Origin: an uncultured Akkermansia sp. | Lineage (GTDB): Bacteria > Verrucomicrobiota > Verrucomicrobiia > Verrucomicrobiales > Akkermansiaceae | Assembly: GCA_947632055.1 (NCBI GenBank) | Contig: CANRNS010000009.1 | Coordinates: forward strand, 1 to 36,017 | Direction of reading: 5' to 3' | DNA length: 36,017 nucleotides | Shown: in pieces, positions 18,112 through 24,809 of the stretch | Layout of the letters: each line of letters opens with the position of its first letter | Position numbering within the stretch: the first letter of the stretch is position 1 | Program-made: the position numbers and the translations under genes | The notes under the pieces: generated by a model | The model's input: the letters and a program-made list of their open reading frames with translations, nothing else | Told to the model about the DNA's origin: nothing | Databases searched by the model: none

Positions 18112-18145
18112 CGCGCCTTTTCGAGTCTGATTTCGACTTTTTTTC

Positions 18146-18183
18146 GGGGCAAACGCATTAGAAGCATGCGTTTGCCCCTTTTT
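18146..18183 (+). terminator. Rho-independent terminator of tpiA
   Basis: GGGGCAAACGCAT (18146-18158) pairs perfectly over 13 bases with 18166-18178, with a seven-base loop, followed by five T (18179-18183). It lies 34 bases after the tpiA stop. T-tracts are on the plus strand only, so it acts on rightward transcripts. Confidence 0.93.
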
Positions 18184-18593
18184 GCTGTCTCTAGCCGACC
18201 AGTAAGGAGTCCCCGCAACGCTGCATGCCCTCCATGGCGATGTAGCACCCGCGCCGCAGTTCCGCCGAACGGCTTCCCATTTCAATTGCCGCTCGGCACA
18301 GTTACGGAAAGTGGCTAAGCGGTGCGTGACAAAGCTTTGCCGCAGCACGTCAGGTCGTCAGTTCCGTCTCGGGCTGGTATGATATATGAAAATCCACCTC
18401 AAATGCATGTCAGGTAAAATTTGTTGTCTTGTCGCATTTTGAGCTTGCACACGAAATCTGAACTCGTTAGACTGAGTGGCGTTCGAAAGAAGAGTTCGCT
18501 ATGGTCGATATTGTAGGATTTTGGCGAGGCACATCGATGATCTGAAAGCCCATGTTTCTGCTGTTGACCTGGAATCAATAGACCAACCCAATT
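18184..18593. other. 410-base gene-free stretch with a short reading-frame relic
   Basis: No tRNA-like or rRNA-like structure is visible. On the minus strand a short open segment (about 18190-18300) ends in TAG and reads in part RRGCYIAMEGMQRCGDSLL; it has a protein-like look but no proper start, with an in-frame TAA just upstream. It may be the 3' remnant of a decayed gene, or chance. The right half (18375-18593) is AT-rich and likely holds the promoter and leader of the downstream operon. Confidence 0.4.
18355..18383 (+). promoter_or_regulatory. Candidate extended -10 promoter of the GYF/ankyrin/amidase operon
   Basis: TATGAT at 18378-18383 is directly preceded by TGG (extended -10). The -35 position (18355-18360, TCGTCA) is weak. 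It would give a leader of about 200 bases. A second candidate (TTGCAC 18445, 17-base spacer, TAGACT 18468) lies closer to the gene. I cannot choose between them from sequence alone. Confidence 0.35.
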
Positions 18594-19769
18594 ATGAGTT
18601 ACTACTATAATAAGGACGGAAAGAACATTGGCCCTGTCAGCATGGAGGAACTGAAGGTTTTGGCAGAGAAAGGCGAGATAGGCCCCAAAACTCCGGTGAT
18701 TGAAAGTGGGGAAAAAGTGTGGATGAGGTGGGAAGACCTCTCCAATGGGGAACAAAAAACAACAGAGGGAGCCGCTCCCATAAAACCGCATCTTAAAACC
18801 GGGAACCCGACAGGCTTGCGTCCAACATCCCTTTCAAGGCAATCTCGGATTAACCGAGAGGAAGGGTCCTCGGGCGGCATCATGAGTTTTTTTGACAAGA
18901 TCACACAAATTTATGAGAAGATTGATGCTTTTCTCATGAAAATATACCATCTCCCGGATGGAATAGCAGATACTCCTGAAGCATGCGAGAGAAAATTGCG
19001 TTTATTGAGTGCTCCGATGGGAATATGCACTCTGTTGTGTACCATATTTTTTTGTTTAACAAACAAAGAGGTTCATAAAAATTTTGGAATTTTGATTCTT
19101 TGTATAGGCATTGGCTGCATACTTCAATATCTGTGCTATCAGATTTACAATGCCATGATACCTTTGCTTTTCGGAAAAAAGATCAGGCTCTCATCGATAA
19201 GGATCCCGAAGATGGTGGCCATGGTATGCGCTGTGACTTGCGTGGTACTGATTCTTTCATTCGTGTTGCTGCTTTTTGGGGGGATGTACATGGTAACTCA
19301 AGCTCCCGAATTGCAAGTAGGAGATCTATTTTTAGGCTTGAGTATGCTGTTCCTCATTCTTTTTTTTGCCATCTACTTTGCCGGTGTGGGATACGTAAGC
19401 ATCAATTCACACAAGCTTTTCGTGATCATTACACCAAAAGCTGTGGTGCCGGGAAGAGAAATGGTTAACTACGAGCGGTTTTTCATTCGCGTTACATTCA
19501 TGGTCCTTCATGCGCTAACCCCTGTTCTCATGCTTCTCACAACCTTTGCGCTTCTGACGCAGGGGTCGCTTGGTCAGTTGATATCTATGGTTGATCATGA
19601 GAACGAATGGAGTCAAATCTCTGGGAATCTATCCCTCGTATTGGCGATATTGACCTTTTCTTTGCCCCTCATTACGTTCTTTTCGTTCTGTTTGTCTTCC
19701 ATGATTCCTGATTTTATGGAAACAATCTTTGCAGCAAGCGATCACGGCAACAACAACTCAGATGAATAA
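18594..19769 (+). CDS. GYF_2-domain polytopic membrane protein
   Basis: A 391-residue protein. Residues 1-50 (MSYYYNKDGKNIGPVSMEEL, then W-rich WMRWEDL) match the GYF_2 domain, a small cytoplasmic module thought to bind peptides and common at the N-terminus of bacterial membrane proteins. A polar linker (50-140) is followed by about six membrane segments near residues 141-158, 165-187, 206-235, 244-268, 302-324 and 346-368, and a short polar tail. No catalytic motif is visible in the membrane part. It is the first gene of a tightly packed run: its stop overlaps or abuts the next start. The codon and base use is AT-richer than in the flanking tpiA and adhesin genes. No Shine-Dalgarno site precedes the ATG. 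Function unknown. Confidence 0.8.
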   Translation: MSYYYNKDGKNIGPVSMEELKVLAEKGEIGPKTPVIESGEKVWMRWEDLSNGEQKTTEGAAPIKPHLKTGNPTGLRPTSLSRQSRINREEGSSGGIMSFFDKITQIYEKIDAFLMKIYHLPDGIADTPEACERKLRLLSAPMGICTLLCTIFFCLTNKEVHKNFGILILCIGIGCILQYLCYQIYNAMIPLLFGKKIRLSSIRIPKMVAMVCAVTCVVLILSFVLLLFGGMYMVTQAPELQVGDLFLGLSMLFLILFFAIYFAGVGYVSINSHKLFVIITPKAVVPGREMVNYERFFIRVTFMVLHALTPVLMLLTTFALLTQGSLGQLISMVDHENEWSQISGNLSLVLAILTFSLPLITFFSFCLSSMIPDFMETIFAASDHGNNNSDE

Positions 19770-19770
19770 C

Positions 19771-20322
19771 ATGAGCGAAGAGCAAAATACTTCTGACCCC
19801 GATCTCCCCCCGCTTCCAGAGGAGTTCAACGATGTCCCTCCCTCTGCTCAGGAGGAAGAAGCGGCAGACATTTCTCCGCTCTCAATGAGCTTTAGGAATG
19901 AAGTCGCATCTGCTGCAGTGCCCCCCTGTGCACCCCATTCCACCGCGGGCGGCAACAGCATGTGGATGGTTTTTCTCATTGTGCTGCTGGTAATGTGGAC
20001 GATTTTCGGAGTTTTCCATGTTTGGGAGAACGTTCAGGCGGCGGATGAAGCTACCCTGAATGCGAGCCTCAATGCCAAGGCAGAGGAAGCGGAGAAAAGG
20101 GATGAAGCGAAATGCCGTGAACATTACGAACGTATCGCGGCTCTTGTGAAGCCGGTACATTCATTGAAAGAGGAGATAGAAGGCAAGGAAGCAGAGCTCC
20201 AACAATTGAGGGAGGCGGCAAAAGAAGATATCGCGATGAAGAGTCGCAATATTGATGAGTTGGAGAGCAAGATTAAGGAAGCAGATGTTCGTGTTGCAGA
20301 AATAGAGAAAAAATTAAGGTAA
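19771..20322 (+). CDS. Single-pass membrane protein with C-terminal coiled coil
   Basis: A 183-residue protein from ATG 19771, one base after the previous stop; ATG 19762 (three more residues, overlapping the previous stop) is equally possible, and the longer frame back to 19729 is rejected because it runs inside the preceding gene. The N-terminal 60 residues are acidic and Pro-rich (DPDLPPLPEEF), then one membrane segment at about 64-85 (MWMVFLIVLLVMWTIFGVF), then about 95 residues of charged heptad coiled coil ending IEKKLR. With no signal peptide the likely topology is N-in, coiled coil outside. Pro-rich tails are the usual ligands of GYF domains, so this acidic PPLP segment could be the partner of the upstream GYF_2 protein (inference). 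Not a recognised family. Confidence 0.75.
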   Translation: MSEEQNTSDPDLPPLPEEFNDVPPSAQEEEAADISPLSMSFRNEVASAAVPPCAPHSTAGGNSMWMVFLIVLLVMWTIFGVFHVWENVQAADEATLNASLNAKAEEAEKRDEAKCREHYERIAALVKPVHSLKEEIEGKEAELQQLREAAKEDIAMKSRNIDELESKIKEADVRVAEIEKKLR

Positions 20323-20337
20323 CTACCGCAAGGAGCT

Positions 20338-21450
20338 ATGAATTACAAAATTATTGCAATAGTTGCGGCTGCGGCCGGCACGATGGCATCGGTATTCTCC
20401 CAGAGCTTTCATAAAAAGGCGATTCGTGCAACTGATGCTCTCACGGTGTCTGCACAAAAACTCAAGCGAGCAGAAGATGCTCGCCGAGAAGCTGAGGAAA
20501 GCCTCCGGGCTCTCATTCGAACAGAGGGTGATTTGTCTGAAAAGGATATTCAACAGCTGAAGATTGTGCTGGAAAAATATTCTGAGGAGTTGTCTGTGGC
20601 AAAAAGGAATGCAGGTGATTCCGAGAAACGTCTTGATGAGAAAATCCAAGCGCTTACGAATACGCTGGAAAAGAGACAGGCACAGATCCGAAAACTGGAA
20701 CAAGAATTGGGAGTCAAAAATCGCTGGACCCCTCAAGACATTGCGCAGCTGGATGACTTTATCGCCGGAGCCACGATGGTGAGCAATTTTGCCCCTACTC
20801 AATTTAAACACAATCAGATGCTGCTTCTAGGACTGTTGGAAGAGATAAAAGGAGGAGCGCCCATTGATACGACAATTAAGGAATCGAAAGGACAGACAGC
20901 TTTGCATATCGCTTGCGCCATGGGACGACTTGAGGAAGTGACATGGCTTCTGAATCACGGTGCCAGCGTCAATATTTTATCAGATAGCGGCGCCACTCCG
21001 TTGGATTGCTTACAACGCGGGACCTATAATGAAGGTCCTATACGCGCCATTATGAGTGCGCATGGAGCAATGCTCAGTCGTTCTTCGTCTTCATCCACTT
21101 TCGCGACAGAGGATCGTTCTGATTTGCAACCCATGATTGACCGCATGGCAGCTTTATGCTGTCGGGAGGCTACCTCCGCCCTCTACCAGAAGAGGCTTCT
21201 TACTCTGCTGCCATTGATACGCGATGGGGCGGATATTGACATTACTCTGCCGGAGACAAAAGGGAACACAGCTTTACACTACGCTTGTGGAATCGGCAGT
21301 TTGAGCATCACGCGTTGGCTTGTTGAACACGGAGCCAATGTGAATGCACTGACCAATAAAGGTGTAACTCCACTTGATTGTGTGGGTGCAGACAACGCTC
21401 GGCAAATTAGTGCGTTGCTCATTTCGAATGGCGCAATTAAGACCAGATAA
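20338..21450 (+). CDS. Exported coiled-coil protein with duplicated ankyrin module
   Basis: A 370-residue protein. Residues 1-23 form a signal peptide or anchor (MNYKIIAIVAAAAGTMASVF). Residues about 35-125 are coiled coil. The C-terminal half holds two copies of a module of about 65 residues: copy 1 near 165-230 contains KGQTALHIACAMGRLEEVTW and GATPLDC, copy 2 near 290-355 contains KGNTALHYACGIGSLSITRW and GVTPLDC, each carrying recognisable ankyrin repeats. The copies are clearly an internal duplication. Ankyrins bind proteins; here the N-terminus implies a periplasmic or membrane-anchored location, which is less usual than cytoplasmic. AGGAG at 20331-20335 lies only two bases from the ATG, which is tight. 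It sits 15 bases after the coiled-coil gene and two bases before the amidase gene. Confidence 0.85.
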   Translation: MNYKIIAIVAAAAGTMASVFSQSFHKKAIRATDALTVSAQKLKRAEDARREAEESLRALIRTEGDLSEKDIQQLKIVLEKYSEELSVAKRNAGDSEKRLDEKIQALTNTLEKRQAQIRKLEQELGVKNRWTPQDIAQLDDFIAGATMVSNFAPTQFKHNQMLLLGLLEEIKGGAPIDTTIKESKGQTALHIACAMGRLEEVTWLLNHGASVNILSDSGATPLDCLQRGTYNEGPIRAIMSAHGAMLSRSSSSSTFATEDRSDLQPMIDRMAALCCREATSALYQKRLLTLLPLIRDGADIDITLPETKGNTALHYACGIGSLSITRWLVEHGANVNALTNKGVTPLDCVGADNARQISALLISNGAIKTR

Positions 21451-21452
21451 CG

Positions 21453-22232
21453 ATGAAGATCATTCTCTGGATACTGGTTTCAGGCATGCTGCTGCTCAGT
21501 TCGACAGCGGATGCTTCGGAGCTTGTCATACTGGACATTGGGCATTCGATGCAAAGTCGGGGTGCCACATCGCCCGACGGAAAGCTGAGCGAGTGCGCGT
21601 TTTGGTACAAAAACGCGGGAGAAGTGAAGCGTGCGATTGAAGTTGCCGGCTACCGCTGCATCATTTGCAACCGCAGCAGTGCGCCTACCCATGAACCTTA
21701 TGCCTCCTACGCAAAAAAGGTGGGCGTTGTCCAGTTGAACAAACCGGACACCGGTGTACGCTACCCTTCCAAGTATTTCCCCTCTCGCATCGGTGCGGGT
21801 ATGGTGAGTGCTGACTTCGGTATTGAGCAAAAGCCTGCCTGCATGGTCTTTTTGCACCTCAACAGTACGGAGGGATGGTTGAAGTCTCCTGTGGCGGGGT
21901 TGATTATACATAGCCGGGTGCATGGAAAAACTCTCGGGGAATCCCTGCAACGCGCCTTCAACGAGGAGCTGCTGGATCGCCCGGGTGGGGTGTCCAATGG
22001 CGGCAAGGGCTGCCGCACGATCATTCGTTATCGGAAGGAGGAAACTGCTTCTGGCTGGCTCAATGCGCTGGACGATGCCGGCATTCCATCGGCCGTGATT
22101 GAGGCGCTGTATGTGAACAATCGCGTCCACGCTGCTTACCTTCTCACAGATGCAGGGGGCAAAAAGGTAGCTCAAACCGTGGCCCACGGGATCATCAACT
22201 GGTTAGCGAGCCGAAGTAGGCATTCAAGGTAA
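21453..22232 (+). CDS. Periplasmic N-acetylmuramoyl-L-alanine amidase (amidase_3 type)
   Basis: A 259-residue protein with a Sec signal peptide (MKIILWILVSGMLLLSSTADA, cut near residue 21). The mature part fits the zinc-dependent amidase_3 family that cleaves the amide bond between muramic acid and the stem peptide of peptidoglycan: His31 in VILDIGHS, Glu47 in LSECAF, His135 in MVFLHLNS as metal ligands, and Glu217 in AVIEALYVNN as catalytic base. Length is that of a bare catalytic domain; there is no AMIN, SPOR or LysM targeting domain. Targeting or activation would therefore have to come from partners, plausibly the ankyrin and coiled-coil proteins encoded directly upstream (inference). The start is two bases after the ankyrin gene stop, strongly suggesting translational coupling. 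The base composition returns to the GC-richer style of the chromosome within this gene. Confidence 0.83.
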   Translation: MKIILWILVSGMLLLSSTADASELVILDIGHSMQSRGATSPDGKLSECAFWYKNAGEVKRAIEVAGYRCIICNRSSAPTHEPYASYAKKVGVVQLNKPDTGVRYPSKYFPSRIGAGMVSADFGIEQKPACMVFLHLNSTEGWLKSPVAGLIIHSRVHGKTLGESLQRAFNEELLDRPGGVSNGGKGCRTIIRYRKEETASGWLNALDDAGIPSAVIEALYVNNRVHAAYLLTDAGGKKVAQTVAHGIINWLASRSRHSR

Positions 22233-22264
22233 CTCCCGAAGTGGAAAGAAATCATCTCTGAAAA

Positions 22265-23725
22265 ATGAATACCCACAGAAAAATAGGAGCCTTGACACTC
22301 GGGCTGCTGATCGGCTCCGGTCTTGCCCTGTCCGCACCTGAAGCAAAACTCCCCTCTCCTGCCCCAAATCTGGGAAATGTTCTCTACATAGGCGATTCCA
22401 TCACCCATGGATACGGGGCTCCGTCCTATCGCTGGGCCTTGCACAAGATCCTGGTAGATAACGGGGTCAAATATCAGGAAATCGGTATCGAATCCGGCAA
22501 TAACGGTCAATATTTAAAAGAGCGAGACGGTTCCTACCGCGGGGTCCCCTTCCAAAATATCCATGCCGCTATGAGTTCCCAACGTGCCTATGAAACATCC
22601 GGACGCAAACACGTGTCCGGACGTTTGGGCGGAACGGATATCTTGGACTGGCTTAAGCTACCGGGTGCGGACAAATCGGATCGTCAGTTAATGGACAAGC
22701 CCGACACTTGTTTTATTCTGCTCGGCACGAATGACACGTTGAGCGATTACGGCAGGCAGGGAGGAATTGCCCAACACATCGATGAAGCAACTCAAGCCTT
22801 GACCAATCCGAAAAACGGTGACATCCCGGCTATCATCGATGCCATTCGACAAGCAAATCCGAAAGCAAAAATCATTCTTTTTCCTGTTCCCACGTGGGGC
22901 GAAACTTCCATCAACAACACGCCGGAAGATTACAAGAGCATCATGACTGTGCTCAACCCACAGTACGCTGCATTGGCGAAGGAGAAAAAGGTCATTTTTG
23001 TCGATCTCAATCAAGGGCTGATCGATCTCTCTCAAACCGAAAAACCGGGAATGGGTGTCTCCGATTTCTTCAATGCTTCCGATCATTTGCATCCCTCTCC
23101 CCAAGGTGATTTGATCATCGCCGGTCTCACCGCACGCGCACTCGGATACGCCGGACGCACGGCAGGTCTTCCCCGTAAAGCCGCCTCTGACTTTTCCCAA
23201 AAAGCAGCTGATATCATTCAAGGTGCAAAGGGCGTCACTTTGCAGGGACGTACTGTCACTCTGGCTCCCAATGCCTGCCTGGATCTCGAGATGCCGGAAG
23301 GTCGTGTCGCCGGAGAATTCTCTCTCGAATTCACCCCCAAAGTCGGCAATGGGGCTACCGATGGATGGGATAATAAACCGCTCCTGACAATCTCCATCTG
23401 GCATAGCCCGATCATCTACATCTACGAGGACGGTATCTACTTGTGCGAAAAAAACAACAAAAAATTGCTGCCGCGCGACATGTCCACAAACACCGAACCT
23501 CTGCGCATTGCTTTTGTCAACCCGAAATCTTGGAAAGATAATATCAAAACCGGCTGCTACGTCTGGCTCGGGGACATGTGTATCGGCGAGGCGGTCTCTA
23601 CACCGACACTCAACGAAGAACGGATGTTACTCCAAGCCGGTGATTCTTCTGTCCAAATCTCGGATCTTTCCTATGACCCCAAGAAATCTTATGCGCCCCG
23701 ACAAACGAATAATGCACAAAATTAG
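22265..23725 (+). CDS. Secreted SGNH/GDSL hydrolase with C-terminal accessory domain
   Basis: A 486-residue exported esterase-type protein. The signal peptide is MNTHRKIGALTLGLLIGSG with a likely cut after LSA (residue 24). SGNH blocks are present: Ser45 in YIGDSITHGYG (block I), Asn156 in LLGTNDT (block III), and Asp273/His276 in SDHLHPS (block V). The distribution resembles carbohydrate esterases that deacetylate sugars, including sialate O-acetylesterase-like proteins, but the substrate cannot be deduced. After about residue 300 a beta-rich domain of about 180 residues follows (for example GEFSLEFTPKVGNG, LLTISIWHSPIIYIYEDGIY), lectin- or concanavalin-like in appearance. It starts 32 bases after the amidase gene in the same direction and may be the last gene of that operon or have its own promoter; none is visible. 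Confidence 0.85.
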   Translation: MNTHRKIGALTLGLLIGSGLALSAPEAKLPSPAPNLGNVLYIGDSITHGYGAPSYRWALHKILVDNGVKYQEIGIESGNNGQYLKERDGSYRGVPFQNIHAAMSSQRAYETSGRKHVSGRLGGTDILDWLKLPGADKSDRQLMDKPDTCFILLGTNDTLSDYGRQGGIAQHIDEATQALTNPKNGDIPAIIDAIRQANPKAKIILFPVPTWGETSINNTPEDYKSIMTVLNPQYAALAKEKKVIFVDLNQGLIDLSQTEKPGMGVSDFFNASDHLHPSPQGDLIIAGLTARALGYAGRTAGLPRKAASDFSQKAADIIQGAKGVTLQGRTVTLAPNACLDLEMPEGRVAGEFSLEFTPKVGNGATDGWDNKPLLTISIWHSPIIYIYEDGIYLCEKNNKKLLPRDMSTNTEPLRIAFVNPKSWKDNIKTGCYVWLGDMCIGEAVSTPTLNEERMLLQAGDSSVQISDLSYDPKKSYAPRQTNNAQN

Positions 23726-23842
23726 AAAAGAAACACGAAAAGCCCATTCCTCCCGAGACAGCGTCAGCCGTCATGTAACTCCCGCTTTTCTCAATTCAAA
23801 ACCGTGCGTGGTGCGCCTTCTCTGCACCGCCGGCGCTCATTA

Positions 23843-23887
23843 GTTTTCTTCCAGCAGGAAGCACGGCACTCGTCTTCTGAAGAAAAC
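23843..23887. other. Inverted repeat between converging genes
   Basis: GTTTTCTTC (23843-23851) is the reverse complement of GAAGAAAAC (23879-23887), with 27 bases between; a smaller CTTCC/GGAAG hairpin lies inside the left part. It sits in the 194-base gap between the converging SGNH hydrolase and membrane-protein genes and could serve as a weak two-way terminator. Pairing is AT-rich, so this is tentative. The rest of the gap shows nothing else. Confidence 0.3.
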
Positions 23888-23919
23888 ATCAAAGCATTCG
23901 GAAGCGTGCGTTCTTTTTG

Positions 23920-24774
23920 CTACTCGGGGCGCTGAGTGGAGAGGCAGGTTTTCCTTTTGTTCAGCCATGCCCATGTCAAATAGATCGGGCAGCAGAGAGT
24001 GAGCTGGAACATCGTATCCGGAAAACTGAGCAAGATAGGCGCAGACATGGGGACAAGACGCAAGGACGAGGAAAATGCACACACGATGCTCGTTGGCCAA
24101 ATCAGGCATTTTGCGATGCCATGTGCTTCGTCATTATCAGAGCAGGCAAGCGTCCAAAGGAGGAAGAGCAGGGAGCTGTTACCGCAGGTCCATATGAGTA
24201 AGCCGAGGGGTATGATTAGCGTAGACACACCTTCGATTTCCCCCGAGGTCACAGCTACGAAGAACATCAGGAGTATACTACCGATGGACAGGAATTCTAC
24301 TGCGATGAAAATGGCGCAGCTGAGTGCCGTTCGATTGGGAAAAAGCGCATGGAGGAGAGGTGGGCGTTGTTGGGAGGCACGGCGTTTGCGTCGTGCCGCA
24401 GTAAAATTGAGGATAGCGGCTGTTAAAACACTCAGCCATGAGAAAACGAGGGTGAGCAGTCCGCCTTTTATCACGTATGACATGAGGATAAGGCTGGTGT
24501 CTTCCCCGGAATCGTGACTTTGAAAAGCTCCATCTCGCACCGCTGCAGAACCCAGGCAGGCGTCGAATGATAACCCAAGAATCAACCCCACAAACAAGCA
24601 CCATCCTGTCCGTCTGCACACGCGAGATTGGGAGTGCAGCAGCTTACGTGGTACGAGCATGGCAAACTCTGCAATGCAGATGAAGACCAGCGTGAGGACA
24701 TGGAAGCGGAAGGCGATCAGGCCGATGACCGGGAAGAGCAAGAGCGCGAGGTTGCTGACGCGGCGGGCATTCAT
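23920..24774 (-). CDS. Polytopic membrane protein of unknown function
   Basis: A 284-residue protein with about seven hydrophobic segments: near residues 8-24, 26-42, 60-80, 98-122, 150-178, 184-212 and 226-270. Loops are Arg- and Lys-rich on one side (ARRKRRASQQRP near residue 127, putatively cytoplasmic). No catalytic motif or recognised family is visible; the several Cys residues lie mostly in or near membrane segments and do not form a CxxC pattern. It starts 35 bases after the mutL stop in the same direction and is probably the last gene of the mcsA-mcsB-clpC-glgB-mutL transcript, though a separate promoter within the end of mutL cannot be excluded. Confidence 0.65.
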   Translation of the reverse strand: MNARRVSNLALLLFPVIGLIAFRFHVLTLVFICIAEFAMLVPRKLLHSQSRVCRRTGWCLFVGLILGLSFDACLGSAAVRDGAFQSHDSGEDTSLILMSYVIKGGLLTLVFSWLSVLTAAILNFTAARRKRRASQQRPPLLHALFPNRTALSCAIFIAVEFLSIGSILLMFFVAVTSGEIEGVSTLIIPLGLLIWTCGNSSLLFLLWTLACSDNDEAHGIAKCLIWPTSIVCAFSSSLRLVPMSAPILLSFPDTMFQLTLCCPIYLTWAWLNKRKTCLSTQRPE

Positions 24775-24809
24775 TGTTTCGGGTGTACGCTGCGGGGCAA
24801 AAAAGCTTG

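Noticed and set aside
20338..21450. Ankyrin protein as an anti-phage effector or host-injected effector
   Set aside because: There is no secretion-system or defence gene nearby, and the signal peptide plus adjacent amidase point to an envelope role instead.
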